64,000 nucleotides of DNA from Prorocentrum cordatum. Its lineage: Eukaryota; Sar; Dinophyceae; Prorocentrales; Prorocentraceae. A model generated the notes under the pieces. The model did not search any database and was not told the origin of the DNA. It worked only from the letters and a program-made list of their open reading frames with translations. Shown in pieces: positions 31,046 through 42,335 of the stretch (position 1 is its first letter; each line of letters opens with the position of its first letter). The stretch lies in contig CAUYUJ010014210.1 of NCBI GenBank assembly GCA_963575745.1, forward strand, positions 243,189 to 307,188, read 5' to 3'. Made by a program: the position numbers and the translations under genes.

Positions 31046-32066
31046 GAGCCCTGTGAGGGCTCCAACCACAAACACACAAAACATGGACCCAAGACGGTCT
31101 CTAATTGAATTTTATTATATGGTTTTCGTACCGTTTTTGGATGTATGGGATTCTTACTGTTTTCGATTGAATAGGTTTCTAAATGTTTTTGGTTGTATGG
31201 ATTTCATGTTGGTTTTGCGTGTATGGATTTCTGTTTGTTGTTGATTGTAAGTGTTGCTGTTGTTGATTGTATGTGTTTCTGATTGTGCTTGATTGTGTGG
31301 TTTTCTTTGATTTTGGATGGAATGATTTTTGTGTTTGATTGTGCGTACGTCTTACTCCGATGCTTGCGCGGAGGAGAAGGGTGATGAGGAGGAGGACAGG
31401 GATGAGGACGAGAACGAAGATGATGAGGAACAGGATGATGATGCTGGTGACGATGATGATGACTGTGATGATGATGATGATGAGGAGGAGGATGAGAAGC
31501 ACCCCACGCCACATAGTCTTAAGTCATCATTATCATCAGCATCTTCATCATCATCGCCATCGTCACCAGCAGCATCATCCTGTTCCTCATCATCGTTCGC
31601 ATTCCTCTCCTCCTCCTCATCACCCTGCCCCTTCGCGCAATCCTAACAATAAGACCTACATGCAATCACAACAATAAGAATTCCATACACATCAAACACA
31701 GAGATAACCGCAACTTCAAAACCATAAGAGATCAATGCAAATACAATGAGAAATACACATACTCGAAAACAATGCGAAAACCATACAATCAAAAGCAATC
31801 ATGAATACATATAACCAGACACAATCATAAAGCCATCCAATCAAATACAATGAGACATCTGTACAGTCAAAAGCAACAATATATCCATGCAATCAAAATC
31901 AAAAAAACATACAATCAAACACAATCAGAACTCCATACAATGAAAGACGATAAAAAGTCCATAAAATCAGACAACATACAAATTCCATACACTCACTTAC
32001 AATAAGAAAGCCAACTAATCAAAACATTAAGAACACGTCTTGGACCCACAAACCCTCTGAGGGTTC
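31046..32066. repeat. Head-to-head pair of AT-rich/GCGCGGA repeats (1-kb imperfect palindrome)
   Basis: Plus-strand copy: hairpin GAGCCCTGTGAGGGCTC (31046-31062), GGACCCAAGA, then degenerate TGATTGTATGGATTTCT units (31110-31340), TTGCGCGGAGGAGAAGG (about 31366) and (GAT)n to 31500. From 31510 the same components follow reversed: (ATC)n, CCTTCGCGCAATCC (about 31630), ATTCCATACAATCAAA units to 32020, TCTTGGACCC and the hairpin AACCCTCTGAGGGTT (32051-32065). The arms meet in the microsatellite. No coding sequence. Confidence 0.75.
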
Positions 32067-32324
32067 ACAAAACAAAGAAAGCAACACCAACAACAAAAGC
32101 AAAACAACATAAACCTGTGAGAGCTCACCAAAGAAACACACATCAACGGTTGTCGGGATTTCAGGCTGCCTGGGCGGATCTGGCCTGGAGGGGCCCGGGG
32201 GAAGTCCGAAGTCCAAAACACCATTCATTTAGGTTTTTCCCGACCATCCTGTGGTGTTGGGCCCTCGTTTTGAAGAGACAGCGCCCCGCGTTCCTCTCCT
32301 CTCCTCTCCTCTCCTCCTGCGTCG

Positions 32325-34605
32325 AGGTGTTCGCATGCGTCTCCCCCCCCCAGGACAGCGCTTCGTGGCCCCATAGGGAGCTCCACCGAAGGCCCCACTG
32401 GGGGTGTTCGCATGCGTCTCCCCCACCCAGGACAGCGCTTCGTGGCCCCATAGGGAGCTCCACCGAAGGCCCCACTGCGGGTGTTCGCATGCGTCTCCCC
32501 CACCCAGGGCAGCGCTTCGTAGCCCCATAGGGAGCTCCACCGAAGGCCCCACTGGAGGTGTTCGCATGCGTCGCCCCCACCCAGGACAGCGTTTCGTGGC
32601 CCCATACGGAGCTCCACCGAAGGCCCCACTGCGGGTGTTCGCATGCGTTTCTCCCCCCAGGACAGCACTTCGTGGCCCCATGAGGAGCTCCACCGAAGGC
32701 CAGAAGCGGGGTGTTCGCATGCGTCGCCCCCACCACGGACAGCGTTTTGTGACCCCATCGGGAGCTCCACCGAAGGCAGGAATCCGGGTGTCCGCATGCG
32801 TCTCCCCGACCCAGGACAGCGCTTCGTGGCCCCATAGGGAGCTCCACCGAAGGCCAAACTCGGGGTGTCCGCGTGCGTCTCCCCCACCCAAGACAGCGCT
32901 TCGTGGCCCCATAGGGAGCTCCACCGAAGGCCCCACTGGGGGTGTTCGCATGCGTCTCCCCCACCCAGGACAGCGTTTCGTGACCCCATAGGGAGCTCCA
33001 CCGAAGGCCCCACTGCGGGTGTTCGCATGCGTCTCCCCCACCCAGGGCAGCGCTTCGTAGCCCCATAGGGGGCTCCACCGAAGGCCCCACTGGGGGGTGT
33101 CCGCATGCGTCTCCCCCACCCAGGACAGCGCTTCGTGGCCCCATGGGGAGCTGCACCGGAGGCCAGAATCGGGATGTTCGCATGCGCCTCCCCCGCTCGG
33201 GACAGCGCTTCGTGGCCCCATAGGGGGCTCCACCGAAGGCCCCACTGGGGGGTGTCCGCATGCGTCTCCCCCACCCAGGACAGCGCTTCGTGGCCCCATG
33301 GGAAGCTCCACCGAAGGCCAGAATCGGGATGTTCGCATGCGCCTCCCCCGCTCAGGGTAGCGCTTCGTGGCCCCATAGGGAGCTCCACCGAAGGCCCCGC
33401 TGGGGGGTGTCCGCATGCGTCTCCCCCACGCAGGACAGCGCTTCGTGGCTCCATAGGGGGCTCCACCGAAGGCCAGAATCGGGATGTTCGCATGCGCCTC
33501 CCCCACACCCAGGGCAGCGCTTCGTTGCCCCATAGGGAGCTCCACCGAAGGCCCCACTGGAGGTGTTCGCATGCGTCGTCCCCACCCAGGACAGCGCTTC
33601 GTGGCACCATAGGGAGCTCCACAGAAGGCCAGAATCGGGATGTTCGCATGCGCCTCCCCCGCTCGGGACAACGCTTCGTGGCCACATAGGGGGCTCCACC
33701 GAAGGCCCCACTGGGGGGTGTCCGCATGCGTCTCCCCCACCCAGGACAGCGCTTCGTGGCCCCATGGGGAGCTGCACCGAAGGCCAGAATCGGGATGTTC
33801 GCATGCGCCTCCTCCGCTCGGGACAGCGCTTCGTGGCCCCATAGGAGGCTCCACCGAAGGCCCCACTGGCCATAGGGGGCTCCACCGAAGGCCAGAATCG
33901 GGATGTTCGCATGCGCCTCCCCCGCTCAAGGCAGCGCTTCGTGGACCCGTAGGGAGTTCCACCGAGGCCCCCCCCCCCTACCCACTGGGGGGGTGCCCAC
34001 ATGCGTCTCCCCCACCCAGGACAGCGCTTCGTGGCACCATAGGGAGCTCCACCGAAGGCCAGACTCGGGGTGTTCGCATGCGCCCCCCCCCCCCCCCGCC
34101 CAGGACAGCGCTTCGTGGCCCCATAGGGAGCTCCACCGAAGGCCCCAGTGCGGGTGTTCGCATGCGGCTCCCCCACCCAGGACGGCCTTCGTGGCCCCAT
34201 AGGGAGCTCCACCGAAGGCCAGGATTGGGGTGTTCGCATGCGTCTCCCCCACCCAGGACAGCGCTTCGTGGTCCCATAAGGAGCTCCACCAAAGGCCCCA
34301 CTGGAAGTGTTCGCATGCGTCGCCCCCCACCCAGGACAGCGCTTCGTGGCCCCATGGGGAGCTGCACCGAAGGCCAGAAGCGGGATGTTCGCATGCGCCT
34401 CCCCCGCTCAGGACAGCGTTTCGTGGCCCCATAGGGAGCTCCACCGAAGGCCCCACTGGGGGGTGTCCGCATGCGTCTCCCCCACCCAGGACAGCGCTTC
34501 GTGGCCCCATGGGGAGCTGCACCGAAGGCCCCAGCGGCTGCAGTCGCATGCGTCTCCCCGCCCAGGACAACATTTCGTGGCCCCATAGGGAGCCCCACCG
34601 AATGC
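32325..34605. repeat. 77-bp satellite, about 29 copies
   Basis: GTTCGCATGCGTCTCCCCC, CAGGACAGCGCTTCGTGGC and AGGGAGCTCCACCGAAGGC repeat with spacings of 77 bp (for example GCATGCG at 32333, 32410, 32487, 32564). Two subtypes differ in the joint, CCCACTGGGGG versus CAGAATCGGG, and alternate as ~154-bp dimers between about 33090 and 33900. 77 is not a multiple of three yet all minus-strand phases stay largely open, giving 366-, 500- and 577-codon frames. No variable spacers, so not a CRISPR array. Confidence 0.95.
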
Positions 34606-34659
34606 GTTACTCACAAAGACGGTACTCACAACTGCATATGGTTGGGTCCTTCGCCAGGC

Positions 34660-34800
34660 TAGTTGTGGAACCCTCACAGGTGTTGTTGTTGTTGTTTGTT
34701 TGTTTGTTTTGTTTTTTTGGACACTCACAGGGTTCGTGGAGCCACGACTGTTTCTTTTCCTCGGAACCCTCACAGGGTTCGTGGACCCAAGGCGTTTTCA
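34660..34800. repeat. GAACCCTCACAGGGTTC hairpin repeat
   Basis: Three tandem copies of a ~45-bp unit with ACCCTCACAGG and GGGTTCGTGG; the best hairpin is 34764-34780 (GAACCC, TCACA, GGGTTC). Related hairpins bound the palindromic repeat at 31046-31062 and 32051-32065. Confidence 0.75.
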
Positions 34801-35095
34801 TTTTGTGTGTTGAGTGTGAGGCGTTCTTATGGTGCTTGAGTGTCTGGATTTATTATTGTTTCTGATTGTATGGACTTACTATTGAGTTGTACCGTATGGA
34901 CTTCATATTGTTTTTGAGCGTGTATATTTCGTAATAATTCTGCTTGTATGGATGTCTTACTGCTCTTGAGTGTACGGATGTCGTATTGTATTTGATTGCG
35001 CGGAGGAGAGGGAAGATAAGGAGGATGATGAAGACGAGCTGGTGATGATGATGATTATGATGAGGATGATGATGGCGATGGTAATGATGGCGACA
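34800..35095 (+). repeat. AT-rich/GCGCGGA dispersed repeat, copy 4
   Basis: TGATTGTATGGACTTAC units (34860-34990), then TTGATTGCGCGGAGGAGAGG (about 34995) and GATGATG to 35090. Same component order as the left arm at 31080-31500. Confidence 0.75.
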
Positions 35096-35476
35096 CGGAT
35101 AATCGTAAACCCCACCCTTACACACAAGCCATCTACACAAACATACCACCCTTACCCCCCTCCCCCCCCTCGGCCTGGGGGCACCCGAGTGGGTCCCCAC
35201 CTCCACCACGCAGGGGGACTCCTGGTTGTGGTCCGCACTTCGGCCGCGGGCACTGCCTGGGCCTGGCCTCTTTGAGGCCCGTCTTCTTGCACCGCCCTCC
35301 CAGCCGCCCTGCCAGGGCCTCCTTCTTGCGTAAGGCCGCGCGTCCCCCTGTACCCACTCCTCCCCGCCCCCCCCCCCCCTTCCTCCCTGCGCCCCTCTCC
35401 CTGCCCCCGCCCCCGCCCTTCCCTCCCCTGTGCCCCGCCTTCTTGCTCACCCCCGCCCTCCTGGCCTCCCCCCAGG

Positions 35477-35594
35477 GCCTCCTTCTTCCGCAGCGCCTGC
35501 TGCGAGTCCCGCAGCTGCCCGCGCAGCTCCCTCGCCTGGCGCTGCTGGTCGCGCAGCTGCAGGTGCAGATTCTCGTCGTTCTCAGGCAGCGGGG
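35477..35594 (-). other. Coiled-coil-like coding fragment
   Basis: Minus frame reads PLPENDENLHLQLRDQQRQA then RELRGQLRDSQQALRKKEA, with Leu at near-heptad spacing, and dissolves downstream into G/R/K-rich sequence. Good helical composition but no domain; perhaps an exon. The similar KKEALAGRLGGRCKKTG follows near 35330-35270 after a C-rich tract, as if a repeat. Confidence 0.35.
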
Positions 35595-35659
35595 GGGGGC
35601 GAAGGGGAGAAAGACGAGGGGAAGGAGGGACAAGCCACCAGGCTCGCGGGGGACAGGAT

Positions 35660-36122
35660 GGATAGTGCTGTTGTTGATGATGGTGAGAATGAATACGAGC
35701 ATGATTCTGAATATGACTATGCTGGTGATGGTGATGAGGATGGTGATGCTGATGCGGATGATGCTGCTGAGACTGCTGCTGCTGATGATGCTGCTGCTGC
35801 GGCTGCTGCTGCTGCTGCTGATGATGATGATGGTGATGATGATGATGATACTAATGCTGATGCTGATGCTGATGCTGATGTCGATGCTGATGCTGATGCT
35901 TGTGTTGATGCTGATGATGATGTTGGTTATGATGGTGATGCTGATGATGATGATGATGGTGGTGGTGATGCTGATGCTGCCGGTGATACTGATGATGATG
36001 ATGGTGGTGGTGATGATGATGATGATGCTGATGATGATGATGATGATGGTGATGACGACAACGACGGTGATGACGACAATGATGATAATGGTAATGGTGG
36101 TGGGGAGGAGGATGGGGAGGTA
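35660..36122. repeat. Large (GAT)n/(GCTGAT)n microsatellite
   Basis: About 450 bp of GATGCTGATG, GCTGCTGCT and GATGATGATG. The open frames (poly-D, poly-M, poly-H) are artefacts of the repeat. Confidence 0.95.
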
Positions 36123-37560
36123 GACTGAGGAGGAAGGAGGAGGAGGAGGCAGAGAGTAGAAATAATATCTCGTGGAGGGGGGGGAGGAGGATAAGGAACA
36201 AACTGGGGATTACTGCACGTTGCCGAGAGAAGTTCGTCAGCCTCGTAACCAAGCGCCGCGGATCGTTCCGAGGGGGGTCGCCCGTGGGTGAGCTCGAGAA
36301 GCCGCTCTCCAAACCAGCGTGCGGGCGGCGCGGCGTCCCTGGAGCCGTGGCTCCAGCTCAGAATTAATGCTGCGCTGTGTAGGCCGCAAAGACGTGTGCA
36401 CACGCGTGTGTGCGATGGCACGTTGTGCGCGCTTGGGCACGCGCACGTGCCGTCTCGCAGACGGGCGCAAATCTCGGACTGGCCCAGCGGAGCGAAGGGG
36501 AGAACAGGCAAGCACCAGCAGGAGCAGACGAGGCAGGGAGGACCGCGGGGAGAATCCGGGCGAGCGGCGGCAGCAGAGGCAGCGGCGGGGCAGTGGAAGG
36601 TATGGGACAGGCACTCGCCCCTGGCCTTGGACGGGTCGGCCCAGGGAAGCGGTCGGAGGCGGTCCGGGCACCGTACCTGGACTGCACCACCGCTGCAGCC
36701 GAGAAGCCTCGGGCCAGACCGGGTCTGGGGCCTTCGTGCCTCAAGGCGCAGGCTGGCCACAGGTGTGGGGGGCGCCCGAGGTGCTCTTCCCAGCCAGAAG
36801 CGTCGCCAGGCCCACGCGCTGCTCCAGGCAGCACGGCGACTCGTGGGGATGCGCGCTCATCTGTGAACGCGCTGCCAAAAAGAAAACAAATTGGGCACCG
36901 GACAGGAGGAGCGGACGGGAGGCACGGGTGACTGGGGATCAGGGATGAAGGAAGTCAGATGGAGGCTGGATGGAGGGGGAGGCAAACGGGAGAAACAAGG
37001 AGGGAAGGAAGGAGAGGAGGTAGGATCCAACCAGCCCTCTGGACGTAGGTGTCTTGGCGGGTTAGTTGGCTCAGCCCTCTTCTTCCACTTCTGGGGAAAG
37101 GTTCAGCTCTCCCCCTGCCCCCCTCTCCCTGGATCAGGAGCCCTCCCCCGCGAGGGGGTGGAGCGTCCAAGATGGTCCTATAGGCAGCAGAATACAGCCT
37201 CCTAGATGGGTCAAGAGATCCCGTCATGGCCGAAGAGAGCACCACGAAGGGCCCAGGAGAGCTCGAAGACTGCCCCAAGAGATCCCCCAAAGCCCAGGAG
37301 CGTTCCAAGATGACCCCGCCATACCATGTTTCGGCGTCCGACAGGGTGGAATGAAGAACACCCTCTGATTTGATCGATGACCTCCGAGATGGTCCCAAGA
37401 GGGCCCCATATGCAGGCCCCACAGAGCCCCAAGGTACTCCCAAAGGCTTCTAACATGGCCCCACGATGGCTCCAAGAGGCATCCCGAGGTTTCTACCTTC
37501 GCCATGTTTAGCGCCCTTACTTCACTATGTGCTTACGTTCGTACGCCCTGCCTAGTAATT
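36123..37560. other. No supported gene
   Basis: A minus frame near 36330-36190 (GERLLELTHGRPPSERSAAL) looks protein-like but cannot be extended. 37195-37470 contains loose CCCAAGAGATCCCCC / ATGGTCCCAAGAGGGCCCC repeats, the same class as 9080-9215. Confidence 0.45.
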
Positions 37561-37599
37561 GCGAGGAGGGGGGAGGGGAGGAAAGGTGAGTCTTAGAAT

Positions 37600-38755
37600 C
37601 CGCCTCCTCCTTCTCCCCCTTCTCGTCCTCTCTTCTGCCTCGTCGTCGTCGCCCTCCTCCTCTTCCTCCTCCTCCTCCTTCTCCACAGCTTCCTAGATCT
37701 CCTGATCATGGTCCTTCCCACTACGAGATCTCTTTTTCCTGGTTCTCCTGCAGCTGCTGCGCCTCCTCCTCCTCCTCCTCCTCCTCCTCCTCCTCCTCGT
37801 GATAAAAAAGGGGCGGAGAGGGAGGGGACGGAGAGAGGAGAAAGGAGGACGGCAGCAGGAGACGCCCTCGGCACGGCTTGTCGAGGCGGCGCGACTCAGA
37901 CCACTCGGAGTTACAACCTCCAAGGTTAGTGCCCACGCAGACACGATCATAAACATCGCACGCAATTCCCGCTCCCCGCCTCCTTCTCTCCTCCATCCCC
38001 TCATCCAGAGAATCATCATGATCATCTGCCATTACATCTTTAGTTCAATGTCATCATTCTCCCACTCCTCCGACATCTACATTCACTCTCACCTCTCCCT
38101 CGCATGCCCGTTACCATCATCATTCTGCTCCTCCGTCTCCTCCGTCTCCGCCTTCTCTTCAGCTCGCCCCTCCTCCTCGTCACTCCTCCGCCTGACGCCT
38201 TCGAGCCGCGCCCCCAGCTCCCCCACCCCCAGCCCTCCATGCATCCCCCATCTCCCCCTCTTGCCCCCCCCCCCCCCTCTCCCCATCGCTCCCTCCCCCC
38301 CCCCCTTCCCTCCCCGACACCGCGTCGAGAGGAGCCGTGCGAGAGGGGCCGCCCTCGCCCGGCGACGGGCTCCTTCGCGGCGGACTTCTTCAGCGTGGCC
38401 TCCTGGCGATTCGCCTCCGCCCGGGCGGCGCGCAGCTGGGTCGAGGAGGAAAGAGGAGGAGGACGAGGAGGAGGAGGAGGAGGAGGAGGAGGAGGAGGAG
38501 GAGAAGGGCGACCAGATTTGAGACGCTGTGTTTCGCGCGAAACGTCAGAAACGTCAGGGCGACCAGGGGAGCAGGAGGAACATATAAGGAACACGTGGGG
38601 AGGATGAGGAGGAGGAGGAGGAGGAAGAGGAGAAGGAGGAGGAATCCAATAACCGAACAGAGGAGGACGGATGATAATATTGATGAGGATGAGGAGGAAC
38701 ACAATCGTGATCAGATGGCACGGTGCGAAGTACTAGTATGGTGAACCAGGAGGAC
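37600..38755. other. Microsatellite-rich stretch without supported gene
   Basis: CTC tracts at 37600-37690 and 37760-37800, GGA tracts at 38450-38510 and 38600-38640. Between them a minus frame (about 38445-38350) gives QLRAARAEANRQEATLKKSA, a helical fragment, and near 38530 a palindromic GTTTCGCGCGAAAC. Confidence 0.5.
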
Positions 38756-39654
38756 AGCATTATGCATGCATACATGCATGCATGCGTGCATACATATCGG
38801 GGAGACGTAAGATTCGGGTACGGGTTATTCGGGTTGGCCTGACGGGGCCATCATAAAAAATGGCGAGACCCAAACTGAAATTTGACGCGACCTCCCGCTT
38901 CAAACATCCCACGAAAACCGGACCGCCAGAATCCGGGACGCGCTCGTCAAAAAACGCCGGCGGACCCGAGTTCCCGCTTACCCGAGTCCTACGCTTTCCA
39001 AAACACGCAGTGGTACCATCGGGTCCACCACCGCAGCGCAAGCACTTCCTGCAGTGCCCTCGGCCCGCCTCGCCAAGTGCCGCATATTGCATGTGCTGTC
39101 TCACAAACCGCAGGCCACTGACCTCCAAGAATCCTGGTCGTTTCTGGTGTTCGGCGCTTGACTCTGTCAGAGTCCTCAGGAGCGGGGTTCGAAATCCCAG
39201 CCTCGAACAGACCCTGCGATGGCCACGGGGCCTCGTTTTCGGACTACTGCTGGCCGTCTTGGAAGCCCTGGGAACGGCCCACGAAGCCAACACCTCTGAA
39301 GCACGTTCAACTTCTGTACGATGTTAAGAAGGCTGCCCGTACGCTGTACGAGGAACCCCCAAGACGGCCAAATAGGCTCCAACGATCGCCCCAAGAGGGC
39401 ACTCGAGCCCCTCAGAACGTCCCACGAGAGGCCCAGCATGGTCCTGCAAGACTTCCGAGGAGCCTCCAGTCCACGACAAGGCACTTTGGACACGGCAAAG
39501 CAGTCGAGCGCCGCTGCTCCCTCGAGCAGCGAGGCGGACCTATTCGCCCATACCCGAAGTGAGCAAAAAGGGAGCCCGGGGCTTCAAGACGTGACGGAGG
39601 GCACGAATATCAGTGCACTCCTGATGGAGATTATAGTGATGGTGCTGATGTTCA
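38756..39654. other. No supported gene; (ATGC)n and CCAAGA repeats
   Basis: 38760-38795 is a self-complementary ATGC/CATA tract. 39355-39440 has CCCCAAGAGGGC-type minisatellite. The rest shows nothing assignable. Confidence 0.5.
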
Positions 39655-39712
39655 TGCTGAGGGTGAGGATGATGATGATGATGATGATGCTGATGATGAT
39701 GATGATGATCCC
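39655..39712. repeat. (GAT)n microsatellite
   Basis: GATGATG with a single GCT interruption; marks the 3' side of the DinoSL-headed unit at 39902-41517. Confidence 0.95.
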
Positions 39713-39901
39713 CGCGGCTGAAGGGAACAGGAGCTCCTAGCTCGCACTGCCCTTCGGACAGAAGCGTTTCCCTTAGGCCCTGCGGAGGCAACGCGCGGCC
39801 TCATGCCCAAGGCGCACACGCAGATTCGCCTGAGTGCCGAGAAGCCGCCCCCCGCCCCAGCCGAAGCAAGCGGAAAACGACACCCGAGCAGTCACGGCAA
39901 C

Positions 39902-41495
39902 TCAGCCCGCGACGCCCGCGAGCTGGCACGGGGCCTCGAGTGGGACCCCCAGAAGGATGCTGGCCGCTGCGAGGGCGGTCCGACAGGCGGCCCCCGCCTC
40001 TAGGAGCCCGCGCGCATACAGGAAGCCTGTGCCGCCGCCAAAGCCGCCGCACTCCAACCAGTCGTCGCGCGCGCTCACGTCCGCGCCCAGGCCCAGGCCG
40101 ACCTCGCGCTTGTACTGGCCCTTCGGGTCCTCCAGCCCGCCCTCGAAGAAGCTCCCGTCCTCGCCAAGGTCCAGGCCGAACTTGCGCTTGTGCTTGCCCT
40201 TTCTGGTCCTCCAGCGCCTGGGAGGGGGCGCTCGGCCCAGGGGGCTCGACCACCCACGCGCCCGCGGCCCCGAGCGGAGGCTGAGCTCGGTCGAGGGAAA
40301 CGCCCACCCGCACGTCTGCGGCCTCGAGCACGAGCTCGCCTCCCCCTCCCTTTAAGGTCTGCCCCTGTCTGGGCACCCCACGGGCGCCTCCACGTCCCGG
40401 CGCCAGCCGCTGGGAGGGGGCCCTCATCCCAGGGGCTTCGACCACCCGCGCGTCCGTGGCCCTGGATTGGGGCTGAGTTCGGTCAAGGGCTTCGGCCACC
40501 CGCACGTCTGCGGCCTTGCTCCAGAGCTCACCCCCCCATTCTGGGTCTGCCTAGCAGCGGGCCCCCCCAGGGCGTCTCCGCGCCCCGACGCCAACGAGGG
40601 GCCTCTCCCCCCCCGGGGCTTCGGCCACCCGCGCATCCGCGGCCCAGGGTGGAGGCTGGACCTGGTCGAGGGCTTCGGCCACCCGCGCGTCTGCGGCCTC
40701 GCGCCAAGGTCCGTTGCCCTCCTTCAGGGTCTGCCCCTGTCTGGGCCCCCCAAGGACCGCTGCTGGCCCCAGTAGAAGGAGGCGCTTTCGCAGGCGCCCG
40801 AGCTCCCTAGGCAACCGCGTCCGCGGCCTGCCATCCAGAGGCTCCAGCTGCTCGCTGCCGTCCATCTCGATAGCGTCGACGCAGCCCCTGAAGCCCACGG
40901 CGACTGCCGCGAGGCGGCGCCGCGCCCGCGCAGCCCGGACAGGTCGGGCGCGACAGCGCCAAGGGCGCCGGTAGGGAAAAGAAGGGGCGCCTCTGCCCGC
41001 GTCGCCCCAGCGGCAGCCTCCTCGGCCTCGCGCCTGGGCGCCGCGCGCCCCTCCAGCCGGGGCCCCCGCTGGGGGCGCCGCGCAGCTCCGCCGCCCCCGC
41101 CGCCGCGACGCCCGCGCCCTGCGCTTCAGCGTGGAGGGCGACATACGCCGCAGGCGCTCGAGCCACGTGGGGGGGCCACCCCCAAGCTTGGCCTGCATCG
41201 CGGGAGGCATCGCCTGCAGTCGCTGACCAACCTCGCCGTCGCCGATGACGGCGCGCAGGGCCTCCTCCGCGGCCCCCGTGCGAAATCGGGTCTTGGCCCG
41301 CTCGCCCGAGAGCCGCCTGACGGCATTATCGGCGGACCACTTCGCCCACTCTCGGCCTGCCCTGCGCTGGGCCGCCGATCGCCCGGGCGCGCGCTCCGCG
41401 CCATCTCGCGCCACCATCGCTCCGCGAGCCAAGAGCCCTGCCCCCCCGAGGCCCGCAGAGGGACAAGGTCCAGGAGCAGGGGGCCTACGGGAAGG
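39902..41495 (-). pseudogene. DinoSL-headed retroposed gene-like unit
   Basis: Starts (5') with a DinoSL relic and an ATG at 41432. The first frame is basic/helical (REWAKWSADNAVRRLSGER, AEEALRAVIGDGEVGQRLQA, PPTWLERLRRMSPSTLKRRA). The middle (about 40290-40800) is an imperfect repeat with ADARVAEA-like units, and the last frame, ending in TGA at 39904-39902, reads KFGLDLGEDGSFFEGGLEDP and FGGGTGFLYARGLLEAGAA, with a hydrophobic C-terminus. The parts lie in different frames, so this copy is a pseudogene or contains introns. Protein unknown. A (GAT)n tract lies beyond each end. Confidence 0.5.
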
Positions 41496-41514
41496 CCTGA
41501 GCCAAAATGGCCAC

Positions 41515-41517
<3 letters not shown>
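41496..41517 (-). other. DinoSL relic
   Basis: Minus strand reads TCCGTGGCCATTTTGGC followed by TCAGG, two mismatches to the 22-nt dinoflagellate spliced leader. The SL 5' end runs straight into (ATC)n. Downstream, CCTTCCCGTAGGC is shared with the relic at 46802. Confidence 0.88.
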
Positions 41518-41555
<38 letters not shown>

Positions 41556-41675
41556 GCGATGGTGAGATTTGTTCGGGACCGATGGTGGCGGGAATTAACA
41601 AAGCAACGATGTCAATTAATCAGTGGTGCAATCTGGGCCCGCACTCCGCACTAAAAATCCTGCACGCGAGCTCCG

Positions 41676-41731
<56 letters not shown>

Positions 41732-42335
41732 CAAAAAAGATAGAGAGAGAGAGAAAACAAAGAATATATATATATATATATATACATACACACACATATA
41801 TATATATATAGGGAGAGAGAGAGAGAGAAATAATAAAAAATGAGAAGCAACAACAAGAGAAATAGGCATATACATAGAGAGAGAGAGAGAGAGAGAGAGA
41901 GATCAGAAGTTGGAGGGAGGGGGGGAGGGGACAAACCATCAGCAGCTAAACCAGTGGCCGAAAATCTGGGTCACTCGAGGCCCCTCGGCCAGGGGGCACA
42001 TTCGGCGCACGGCGAAAGAGAGCGGGCGCATTGCTGTGCTTCAACGGAAACCTGCAGCGGGCAGGCGCGACAGAAAAGGCCAGCCGATGCGCGGCAGTGC
42101 ACGCCCTGGCTTGCACAGAATGTACAGGGCATCACGCCGTCCGCAGAATAAAGACTGACTCGAACTCATAATCAGGTCAAGTCCAGAGAGCGGGCCGAGA
42201 CGAGAGAGAGAGGCCGTCGGGGAACCTCGGGTCGAGGACCACCAACCCGCGCTCGGTGCCAAGAAAAGCGCGGCGCCAAACAATGAGAAGAGAGGCAGGG
42301 AGGCATGCGACAAAAAAAGATAAACGGACTCTACA
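41517..42335. other. Microsatellites and 3' region of LINE copy B
   Basis: (GAT)n at 41517-41560; (AG)n at 41680-41760; (TA)n and CACACA at 41763-41810; (AG)n at 41812-41830 and 41876-41902. 41910-42335 is unique sequence lying downstream of the LINE copy B stop, probably its 3' UTR. Confidence 0.7.

Noticed and set aside
32325-34605. Regular repeats resembling a CRISPR array, and 366-577-codon open frames
   Set aside because: Units follow each other with no unique spacers and both strands are open by composition; it is a satellite.
35430-36128. Asp/Ala-rich acidic protein of 232 codons
   Set aside because: Mostly (GAT)n/(GCT)n microsatellite translation.
38756-38800. (ATGC)n as a possible origin or regulatory palindrome
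   Set aside because: Any ATGC repeat is self-complementary; nothing else supports a function.
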